6,404 nt of DNA from Polynucleobacter sp. (GTDB taxonomy: Bacteria; Pseudomonadota; Gammaproteobacteria; Burkholderiales; Burkholderiaceae), in NCBI GenBank assembly GCA_023253245.1, contig JALRHB010000075.1:1-6404 (forward strand), in the 5' to 3' direction. The position numbers and the translations under genes are program-made. The notes beneath the pieces were generated by a model. The model ran no database searches. It was not told where the DNA came from and saw only the letters and a list, made by a program, of their open reading frames with translations. Within the stretch, counting starts at the first letter, position 1. Every line of letters begins with the position of its first letter. Shown piece after piece: positions 1 through 5,661 of this stretch.

Positions 1-125
1 AATGGGATTGGGGAGGCGAGCAGCCCTGATTGACCAGAGGTAATTAGTAACCCTAGTGGATATCGCTTGATGAGTTCCAAGAGAGCTGGAACATCTGTCT
101 CAGAAAACGCACTTGGAATGTACAT
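1..125 (-). CDS. PaiB-like FMN-binding transcriptional regulator, N-terminal part
   Basis: This is an open frame of 41 codons from an ATG at 125, running off the left edge without a stop. The visible protein opens MYIPSAFSETD and continues through LIKRYPLGLLIT to SGLLASPIP. That layout matches the N-terminus of the PaiB family as I remember it: an MYIP start, a short helix, a G-x-L-x-T strand, then a small-residue and LP-like segment. The family is a split-barrel FMN-binding fold, named for a Bacillus subtilis negative regulator of protease and sporulation genes; its role in a non-sporulating proteobacterium is unclear. Only about a fifth of the usual length (roughly 200 residues) is visible, so integrity cannot be judged. 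It starts 29 bases after the glmS stop on the same strand, with no terminator hairpin between, so read-through from glmS is plausible. No clear ribosome binding site precedes the ATG. The family call is fairly good; the function is open. Confidence 0.7.
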   Translation of the reverse strand, partial: MYIPSAFSETDVPALLELIKRYPLGLLITSGQSGLLASPIP

Positions 126-154
126 GAGAGATCAGTTTTAAGTCAATTTCAAAA

Positions 155-1987
155 CTACTCTACTGTGACACTCTTAGCTAAATTGCGGGGCTTATCTACA
201 TCGGTTCCGAGAGCACAGGCCGTATGGTAAGAGAGTAATTGCAAAGGCACCACATGCAATATAGGAGAAAGATTGCCATAGTGCTCAGGCAGACGAATGA
301 TGTTAATTCCCTCACTACTAGTAATGTTGCCATCTTGATCTGCAAAGACATAGAGTTTGCCGCCACGAGCCTTAACCTCTTGCATATTAGACTTAAGCTT
401 TTCCAATAAGTCATCATTTGGAGCAACGGTAACCACCGGCATCTTCTCGGTAACTAATGCTAAAGGACCATGCTTAAGCTCACCAGCCGGATATGCTTCA
501 GCATGAATATAAGAAATTTCCTTTAACTTGAGCGCCCCCTCAAGCGCAATTGGATAATGCATCCCACGACCTAGAAATAAAGCATTCTCACATTTAGAAA
601 ATACTTCGCTCCAGGCAATAATTTGTGGTTCTAGTGCTAACACGGCTTGCAAAGCCTTAGGAAGATGTCGCAGCTCTCGTAGAAGAGCTTTTTCACGCTC
701 GGCATCAATCCTACCTGCACGCTTAGCCAAGGAAACTGCTAGTAAATATAAGGCGACTAATTGTGTGGTGAAGGCCTTAGTAGAGGCAACCCCAATCTCT
801 GTGCCTGCCTTGGTTAAAAAATTCCACTTGGTTTCACGAACCATTGCACTACTAGCAACATTACAAATGGCCAAAGTATATTGATGGCCTAATTCTTGAG
901 CATGACGCAAGGCAGCCAAAGTATCAGCAGTCTCGCCAGACTGAGAGACCACTACGACTAAAGTATTTGGATTGGGAACGGTCGTACGATAACGATACTC
1001 GCTAGCAATTTCTACTTGAGTGGGAATGCCGGCGATATCCTCCAGCCAATACTTGGCAACGCAAGCTGAGTAATAACTTGTGCCACAGGCCAGGATCAGA
1101 ATCTGATCAAATTTTTGCCACTCTTCAGAATCAGCTTGAAACAACGCGGGTCCAAAGCTAACAATATTGGCCAGAGTGTCTCCGATTGCTCTGGGTTGCT
1201 CGAAGATCTCTTTTTGCATGTAATGCTGATAGGGGCCAAGATCGACTGAGTCTGCCTGAGCGGGCATGGCTTTTTGTTCTCTATGGCTAATTTTGCCAGC
1301 TTGATCAAAAATTTCTACACCACCTGCCCTGAGCACAGCAACATCTCCTTCCTCTAAATACAACATGGAGTGGGCTCTTCCTGCAAGCGCCAAAGCATCA
1401 GATGCCAGAAAATTTTCGTCTGAACCCAAAGCAACAACTAGAGGCGAGCCCACGCGTGCGCCTACCAAAATATCAGGGCGATCTTGAGCAATTACTCCAA
1501 TGGCATAAGCGCCATGTAATCGTGGCAACACGGATCTAATAGCAGCAACTAAATCAGTCTGTTGACTTGCTGTGTATGACTGATGAATTAAATGTGCAAT
1601 AACTTCAGTATCTGTTTCAGAAGAAAATTTGTACCCAGCAGACTGAAGCTCGGCGCGTAGTGATTCATAGTTTTCAATAATGCCGTTGTGCACTACTGCA
1701 ATCAATCCACCAGAGATATGGGGATGAGCATTTTGAGTATCTGGCCTACCATGTGTTGCCCAACGGGTGTGAGCAATGCCTAATGTTCCACGAAAATCCT
1801 TCCCTTGCTCAGCCAATTCGGAAACACGTGCCGTAGTGCGAGCACGCTCAATGGGGTGACTTGCATCATCGCCATTAATGACTGCAAAACCACAAGAATC
1901 ATAACCACGATACTCAAGACGACGTAGCCCTTCAATTAGTACATCGACAATATTTTTACGTGAAGCTGCACCTACAATACCGCACAT
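155..1987 (-). CDS. glmS: glutamine--fructose-6-phosphate aminotransferase (isomerizing)
   Basis: This cytoplasmic enzyme converts fructose-6-phosphate and glutamine to glucosamine-6-phosphate and glutamate, the first committed step to UDP-GlcNAc. The 610 residues match the family length (E. coli 609). The N-terminal glutaminase domain (about 2-220) has the nucleophile Cys2 in MCGIVGA, RGYDSCG at 28-33, HTRWATHG at 73-80, HNG at 100-102 and Asp126 in SETDTE. Two SIS sugar-isomerase domains follow. The first has CGTSYYS at 301-307 and SQSGET at 348-353. The second has Glu490 in KLKEISY and GELKHGPLA at 502-510. The C-terminus ends with the family DKPRNLAKSVTVE pattern, including Lys605. Every catalytic position I can check is present. 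The ATG shares its first base with the last base of the glmU stop (TAATG), and AGAAGG lies upstream, so translation is coupled to glmU. Because glmU coding sequence abuts the start, there is no room for a glmS ribozyme leader of the Gram-positive type. Confidence 0.98.
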   Translation of the reverse strand: MCGIVGAASRKNIVDVLIEGLRRLEYRGYDSCGFAVINGDDASHPIERARTTARVSELAEQGKDFRGTLGIAHTRWATHGRPDTQNAHPHISGGLIAVVHNGIIENYESLRAELQSAGYKFSSETDTEVIAHLIHQSYTASQQTDLVAAIRSVLPRLHGAYAIGVIAQDRPDILVGARVGSPLVVALGSDENFLASDALALAGRAHSMLYLEEGDVAVLRAGGVEIFDQAGKISHREQKAMPAQADSVDLGPYQHYMQKEIFEQPRAIGDTLANIVSFGPALFQADSEEWQKFDQILILACGTSYYSACVAKYWLEDIAGIPTQVEIASEYRYRTTVPNPNTLVVVVSQSGETADTLAALRHAQELGHQYTLAICNVASSAMVRETKWNFLTKAGTEIGVASTKAFTTQLVALYLLAVSLAKRAGRIDAEREKALLRELRHLPKALQAVLALEPQIIAWSEVFSKCENALFLGRGMHYPIALEGALKLKEISYIHAEAYPAGELKHGPLALVTEKMPVVTVAPNDDLLEKLKSNMQEVKARGGKLYVFADQDGNITSSEGINIIRLPEHYGNLSPILHVVPLQLLSYHTACALGTDVDKPRNLAKSVTVE

Positions 1988-3447
1988 TATTTTTTAGCCT
2001 TCTGAGGTTTTTTTGCAGTCACTTGTTTTGATACCACTTTTTTATTTTGCTTCACTGGACGTTGCCATTGCAAAGAGATTTGCTTTGCACGTGATACCGT
2101 TAATTGATTTGCTGGGGCATCCTTAGTTAAGGTGGTGCCTGCGCCTAAAGTAGCTCCGCGTCCAACGCGCACCGGTGCAACCAATTGGGTATCTGAGCCA
2201 ATGAAGACGTCGTCTTCAATAATGGTTTGATGCTTATTAACGCCATCGTAGTTACAGGTAATCGTACCCGCACCGATATTTACTCTACTGCCTACGATGG
2301 AGTCGCCTACATAAGCCAAATGATTGGCTTTGCTATTGGCAGCAATTTTGCTATTTTTGACCTCAACAAAATTTCCGATATGCACATCGCCCGCCAAGTC
2401 TGCGCCAGGGCGTAAACGAGCATAAGGTCCAATCAAAGAACCAACACCCACTTTGGCACCATCGAGATGGCTGTATGGATGAATGGTGACATCTTTACCA
2501 ATGACGCTATTCCGAATAATGCAATATGGGCCAACTTTAGTGCCAGCAGCCAAAGTAACGCAACCCTCGAATACGCATCCCACATCAATAAAAACATCAG
2601 TGCCGCACTCCAAGGTTCCACGAATATCAATACGTGCAGGATCAGCCAAAGAAACGCCCGCATCCATCAATTGATTAGCTTGATTTATTTGATGAACACG
2701 CTCTAGAGCTGCTAATTGGTCGCGGCTATTGACGCCAACGGTTTCATATTCAGCATCGGCCTGGGCTGTGCGAATGGGCACACCATCTTTTACCGCCATT
2801 GCAATCACATCGGTTAAATAATATTCACCCTGAGCATTACTTGCGCGCAAAGCCTTTAACCATTTCTTGAGGAAATTCGTTGGCAATACCATGATGCCCG
2901 TATTAATTTCCGTAATACGTTTTTGCTCAGATGTAGCATCTTTTTCTTCAACAATGGATTTAACTGACCCATCAAGATCACGCACTATCCGACCATAACC
3001 CGTTGGATTGGAGAGGTTCTGTGTAAGTAATGCCAATGCGCAATCTTGCCCGCGCACTCCGTCGGCTAATTTTGCTAACTTTAAAAGTGTCTTTTTGCTG
3101 GTTAGAGGCACATCGCCATACAGCACTAAAGTTGGTTCTTTTACATCTAACTTCGATAGTGCCTGCAAAAGAGCATGGCCTGTGCCCTTTTGTTCAGCTT
3201 GAAGCACTGTAGTAACTTTCCCAAAGCGCAGGTCCTGCCCTGTTACAGAGGCTAGAAACTCTTTTACATCTGCAGCACCATGGCCAACAACCACAATTGG
3301 GCCAGTTTTTGCGCTTTTACCCTGCAAATCCAGAGCTGTACTGAGAACATGCTGCAAAAGCGGTTTTCCTGCCAAAGTTTGAAGAACCTTGGGTAATGCG
3401 GACTTCATCCGCTTTCCCTGCCCGGCAGCCAAAATAACGATGTTCAT
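1987..3447 (-). CDS. glmU: bifunctional GlcNAc-1-P uridyltransferase / GlcN-1-P acetyltransferase
   Basis: This enzyme performs the last two steps to UDP-GlcNAc: acetylation of glucosamine-1-phosphate with acetyl-CoA, then uridyl transfer from UTP. The N-terminal pyrophosphorylase domain (about 1-240) shows LAAGQGKRM at 6-14 with PKVL, QKGTGHA at 86-92, YGDVPL with Asp112, GYGRIVRD at 150-157, EINTG at 180-184, NAQGEYYLTD at 204-213 and Asn240. The C-terminal left-handed beta-helix (about 260-455) has Arg346 in LRPG, Lys364, the catalytic base His376 in KANHLAYVGD, NIGAGT at 390-395 and NYDG at 399-402. The domains are complete, but the protein is 486 residues against about 456 in E. coli. 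Part of the excess is a lysine-rich tail from about 465 to 486. The ATG overlaps the ttcA stop as ATGA and has no Shine-Dalgarno sequence, so initiation probably depends on ribosomes finishing ttcA. The stop overlaps the glmS start by one base. Confidence 0.98.
   Translation of the reverse strand: MNIVILAAGQGKRMKSALPKVLQTLAGKPLLQHVLSTALDLQGKSAKTGPIVVVGHGAADVKEFLASVTGQDLRFGKVTTVLQAEQKGTGHALLQALSKLDVKEPTLVLYGDVPLTSKKTLLKLAKLADGVRGQDCALALLTQNLSNPTGYGRIVRDLDGSVKSIVEEKDATSEQKRITEINTGIMVLPTNFLKKWLKALRASNAQGEYYLTDVIAMAVKDGVPIRTAQADAEYETVGVNSRDQLAALERVHQINQANQLMDAGVSLADPARIDIRGTLECGTDVFIDVGCVFEGCVTLAAGTKVGPYCIIRNSVIGKDVTIHPYSHLDGAKVGVGSLIGPYARLRPGADLAGDVHIGNFVEVKNSKIAANSKANHLAYVGDSIVGSRVNIGAGTITCNYDGVNKHQTIIEDDVFIGSDTQLVAPVRVGRGATLGAGTTLTKDAPANQLTVSRAKQISLQWQRPVKQNKKVVSKQVTAKKPQKAKK
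1990..2052 (-). other. lysine-rich C-terminal extension of GlmU
   Basis: The last 21 codons of glmU (residues about 466-486) carry nine lysines plus Gln, Val, Ala and Pro, with no acidic residue. They follow the QWQRPV segment, which lines up with the WRRPVKKK end of E. coli GlmU as I remember it. E. coli stops after three lysines; here the basic run is much longer. The segment is probably disordered and strongly positive. Its function is unknown; RNA, membrane or acidic-protein contact are all possible. The DNA contains a T7 run at 2008-2014 and a T6 run at 1990-1995, so length variation by slippage is also possible. Confidence 0.6.
1998..2003 (-). promoter_or_regulatory. ribosome binding site of glmS inside glmU
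   Basis: AGAAGG on the minus strand ends about ten bases before the glmS ATG and lies inside the lysine-tail codons of glmU. It is the best Shine-Dalgarno-like match among the starts in this window. With the TAATG overlap it supports the ATG at 1987 as the glmS start and allows both reinitiation and independent initiation. Confidence 0.55.
3444..3447 (-). promoter_or_regulatory. ATGA stop-start overlap, ttcA to glmU
   Basis: On the minus strand the ttcA stop TGA (3446-3444) and the glmU start ATG (3447-3445) share two bases, giving ATGA. The bases before the ATG read ATCCCTCCTT, which contains no Shine-Dalgarno sequence and instead resembles the 3' end of 16S rRNA. Termination-reinitiation coupling is the simplest explanation for how glmU is translated. 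Confidence 0.75.
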
Positions 3448-4352
3448 AAGGAGGGATTATAAATCCCCTGAATCACTGTGCCACAGGTCAATTCATCAAT
3501 TTGTGCCTCATCAATCGCCTTATCGCCATTTGATCTAGCAGCAATGCCAGATAACTCAGAAGTAATGTCTAAGTTTTTGAAATCGAATGCTTCGCCATCC
3601 ATTAAATGTGAGGGTACGATATGGTGCATAGAACGAAATAGATTTTCAACACGGCCAGGAAATTTCTTTTCCCACTCGCGCAACATCTCTTTCATGGCAG
3701 CACGCTGTAAGTTAGGTTGACTTCCGCATAAATTGCATGGAATGATTGGAAAGTTCATGTCGAGAGCGTAGCGCTCCAGTAATTTTTCTGGAACATAAGC
3801 TAAGGGACGAATCACAATATGTTTACCATCATCAGAACGCAGCTTGGGAGGCATTCCTTTGAGCTTGCCTGCAAAAAACATATTGAGAAGCATCGTTTCC
3901 AAAATATCATCACGATGATGGCCCAAAGCAATTTTTGTCGCACCTAATTCATCAGCAACACGATACAAAATTCCCCGTCGTAAACGTGAACATAGGCCGC
4001 AAGTAGTTTTGCCTTCTGGAACAACACGCTTAACAATGCTATAGGTATCTTGATTTTCAATATGAAATTGCACCCCTAATGCGCTCAAGTAATTAGGTAG
4101 TATTTCAGCTGGAAAGCCAGGTTGCTTTTGATCTAAATTGACAGCAACAATTTCAAAATTAATAGGGGCACGTTCACGTAACTTTAGTAAGATGTCAAGC
4201 ATGGTATAACTATCTTTGCCGCCTGACAAACAAACCATCACCTTGTCGCCATCTTCGATCATGCCAAAGTCGCCAATAGCTTGGCCAACTAAGCGGCATA
4301 GCTTTTTCTCTAGCTTATTTTCTTCAAAGATAACTTTACGAATATCGCCCAT
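3444..4352 (-). CDS. ttcA: tRNA 2-thiocytidine(32) synthetase TtcA
   Basis: TtcA adds sulfur to cytidine 32 in the anticodon loop of certain tRNAs, using ATP and an oxygen-sensitive [4Fe-4S] cluster. The 302 residues show the PP-loop SGGKDS at 43-48, the VNLDQKQPGFP block at 71-81, and the cluster motif CGLC with Cys118 and Cys121 in TTCGLCSRLRRGILY. GHHRDDILET follows at 144-153, then KGMPPKL at 165-171 and the second cysteine pair CNLC at 206-209 in PCNLCGSQPNLQR; Cys209 lines up with the third E. coli ligand, Cys213. The C-terminus keeps VPSHLMD and FDFKNL, then diverges and is a little shorter than in E. coli. The gene starts 36 bases after folB; the leader is AT-rich, with no clear Shine-Dalgarno sequence before MGDIRKV. 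The ATG gives an N-terminus consistent with the family. The 3' end overlaps glmU, a pairing with no obvious biochemical link. Confidence 0.97.
   Translation of the reverse strand: MGDIRKVIFEENKLEKKLCRLVGQAIGDFGMIEDGDKVMVCLSGGKDSYTMLDILLKLRERAPINFEIVAVNLDQKQPGFPAEILPNYLSALGVQFHIENQDTYSIVKRVVPEGKTTCGLCSRLRRGILYRVADELGATKIALGHHRDDILETMLLNMFFAGKLKGMPPKLRSDDGKHIVIRPLAYVPEKLLERYALDMNFPIIPCNLCGSQPNLQRAAMKEMLREWEKKFPGRVENLFRSMHHIVPSHLMDGEAFDFKNLDITSELSGIAARSNGDKAIDEAQIDELTCGTVIQGIYNPSL
3453..3467 (-). other. small hairpin just upstream of the glmU start
   Basis: GGGATT (3453-3458) and AATCCC (3462-3467) form a perfect six-base-pair stem with a three-base loop inside the last ttcA codons. In the mRNA it ends five bases before the glmU ATG. 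Without ribosomes on ttcA it would sit across the glmU initiation region; ribosomes ending ttcA would melt it. It has no following T run, so it is not a terminator. Whether it forms or matters is untested. Confidence 0.4.
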
Positions 4353-4370
4353 AAAATTTAGTTTTGCTCA

Positions 4371-4380
4371 AAATATATTT
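4371..4380. other. AT-only palindrome between folB and ttcA
   Basis: AAATATATTT is a perfect ten-base palindrome in the 36-base folB-ttcA gap. It could supply a -10-like element (TATATT on the minus strand), but I find no -35 match at proper spacing, so an internal promoter for ttcA is only a weak possibility. Confidence 0.25.
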
Positions 4381-4388
4381 CTTTAAGA

Positions 4389-4778
4389 TTACTTCATTCG
4401 AAATACTTCAACACCAACAGAATGGCAATCAGGATATACGTCTGGCTTAGCAGTACTTACGCGCACTGCAATAACTTTAGGATGTTGCAACATCGCATTG
4501 GCGATATCATCACAAAAGGTTTCTTGGAGATGAATATGCCCTTGAGAGGACCGCGCCTTGATGGTTTCACGCATAAAGTCATAATCCACCACCTCTTCTA
4601 ATGAGTCCTGAGTAGGAGTATTCATTGCCAACGGAATATACAAATCCACATTCAATATAACGCGTTGTTCAGCCTTTTTTTCAAAATCATGAACACCAAT
4701 ATTGATATAAATTTCATAATCTCGCAAAAACAAACGACGGCAATCAGTAAGTGCTGGATGAGAAAGAATTGCGTGCAT
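4389..4778 (-). CDS. folB: dihydroneopterin aldolase (FolB family)
   Basis: FolB cleaves 7,8-dihydroneopterin to 6-hydroxymethyl-7,8-dihydropterin and glycolaldehyde in folate synthesis; family members form octamers and often also epimerise the substrate to dihydromonapterin. The 129-residue protein is a single T-fold domain of ordinary size. Visible markers are INIGVHDFE at 25-33, QRVILNVD at 38-45, DYDFM at 65-69 with the active-site Tyr66, LQETFCDDIA at 84-93 with substrate-anchoring Glu86, and TAKPDVYPD at 109-117 with Lys111. The N-terminal ten residues precede LTDCRRLFLRDYE, a layout I remember from Burkholderia FolB, which supports this ATG although only a weak AAGAG lies about 11 bases upstream. 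It starts 24 bases after the upstream dehydrogenase gene. The paralogue FolX (dihydroneopterin triphosphate epimerase) shares this fold and cannot be fully excluded, especially beside a FolM-like gene. Confidence 0.92.
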   Translation of the reverse strand: MHAILSHPALTDCRRLFLRDYEIYINIGVHDFEKKAEQRVILNVDLYIPLAMNTPTQDSLEEVVDYDFMRETIKARSSQGHIHLQETFCDDIANAMLQHPKVIAVRVSTAKPDVYPDCHSVGVEVFRMK

Positions 4779-4802
4779 AAAGGGATTAACTCTTAAATAA
4801 AT

Positions 4803-5630
4803 TTAGCAATCATTGCCAAGTGTTTTAAACATCACATCCCGCGTAGAAGGCAGCAAATGCTGCCCACCATCGACATATAAAGTGGTTCCCGTAATGGCAT
4901 TAGCGCTAGCCAAAAAGACCGCAGCCTTTGCGATGTCAGTAGGGGTTGAAGATTTTCTTAGCGGAGTCATTTGATGCGCCTTTAAAAAACCTTCACTAGT
5001 TTGATTGCCTGATACCAGAGTGATTCCAGGGGCTAAACCAACCACCCTAAGATGCGGCGCAAAATCTAGCGCCAATAACTCAACAGATGTCAGAAGGGCA
5101 GACTTGGATAAGGTATAAGACAAAAAGTCGGGATTGAGGTTAATGAGCTTTTGATCGAGCAATTGAATCACTGAAGCAATAGATAAATCACTGTCGTCTT
5201 TTTTTTCTGCCTTGGTCTTTTGATAGCCAAACATCAATTGGGTTAATAAAATCGGAGCAGCCAAATTGACCTGCATATGATCTTGCAGTGCTTTAGAGGT
5301 CATAGGGCTATCAGAATTAGCTCGATCAAATTGAAAGATGGAAGCGCTATTAACCAAGCACTGCAGATTCTCAAACTCATCAGCCACAGCAAAGAATAGA
5401 CTCTTAATTTCGTCTTCCAGGGTCAGATTAGCCCGAAAGGCTTTTGCCCTGCGTCCTAGACCCTCAATCTCGCCCACAGTGTCTAAGGCTTCAGCCTGTG
5501 ACTGTCCATAATGAATCGCCACATCCCAGCCTTGGCGAGCAAATTCCAAGGCGATTTCACGACCCAAACGCTTAGCCGCGCCGGTCACTAAAACCGCTTT
5601 ATTTTGCAAAGGTGAAGGATTTGAACTCAA
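4803..5630 (-). CDS. SDR oxidoreductase, PTR1/FolM-like pteridine reductase
   Basis: This is a 275-residue short-chain dehydrogenase, probably NADPH-dependent and cytoplasmic. The Rossmann motif is VTGAAKRLG at 15-23; Arg21 fits the TGxxxRxG form of pteridine reductases rather than the classical TGxxxGxG. After β4 comes VNSASIF at 93-99, where Ser97 and Phe99 match the pterin-contacting Ser and Phe of trypanosomatid PTR1. The catalytic set is Asp159, Tyr172 and Lys176: aspartate replaces the usual SDR serine and lies 13 residues before the tyrosine, as in PTR1. A hydrophilic lysine-rich insert (about 137-148) precedes β5. LAPGI at 199-203 and YVDGGQHL at 252-259 are standard late SDR motifs. 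A likely role is reduction of dihydropterins (dihydromonapterin or dihydrofolate), supported by folB directly downstream. The start is a TTG at 5630; the only in-frame sequence above it reaches a stop eight codons upstream, and AAGAGA lies about 12 bases before. Generic SDR activity remains possible. Confidence 0.85.
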   Translation of the reverse strand: MSSNPSPLQNKAVLVTGAAKRLGREIALEFARQGWDVAIHYGQSQAEALDTVGEIEGLGRRAKAFRANLTLEDEIKSLFFAVADEFENLQCLVNSASIFQFDRANSDSPMTSKALQDHMQVNLAAPILLTQLMFGYQKTKAEKKDDSDLSIASVIQLLDQKLINLNPDFLSYTLSKSALLTSVELLALDFAPHLRVVGLAPGITLVSGNQTSEGFLKAHQMTPLRKSSTPTDIAKAAVFLASANAITGTTLYVDGGQHLLPSTRDVMFKTLGNDC

Positions 5631-5661
5631 GTTAACTGAAATTCTCTTAGACTAGCGAGCT
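5631..5661. promoter_or_regulatory. divergent start region, 31 bases
   Basis: This is the whole gap between the minus-strand dehydrogenase start and the plus-strand methyltransferase start. It cannot hold two complete promoters, so -35 and -10 elements must lie within the opposite gene or the transcripts have almost no leader. I see two short symmetrical elements: AGTTAACT at 5630-5637 and TAGC-GA-GCTA at 5653-5662. A -10-like TAATAT occurs on the minus strand at 5671-5666, but without a matching -35. No promoter can be named with confidence. Confidence 0.35.

Noticed and set aside
74..92. Inverted repeat GTTCCA/TGGAAC with a seven-base loop
   Set aside because: It lies inside the PaiB-like coding sequence, the stem is only six pairs and there is no T run, so neither a terminator nor an operator can be supported.
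126..154. Promoter for the PaiB-like gene (TTGAAA with a TCTCAT at 17 bases)
   Set aside because: The implied transcript would start at or after the ATG, so it does not make a sensible leader.
1988..2100. Possible glmS ribozyme or riboswitch upstream of glmS
   Set aside because: The region is glmU coding sequence that overlaps the glmS start by one base; no untranslated leader exists to hold it.
2227..3212. Several plus-strand open frames of 60-80 codons opposite glmU
   Set aside because: They lie antisense to a fully conserved GlmU frame, overlap one another, have no ribosome binding sites and resemble no family I know. They are shadows.
4675..4681. A_AAA_AAG slippery heptamer in folB (codons GAA AAA AAG)
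   Set aside because: The -1 frame stops after one more codon, no stimulatory hairpin or upstream Shine-Dalgarno sequence is evident, and the lysines are in a family-typical position. Most likely ordinary codon choice.
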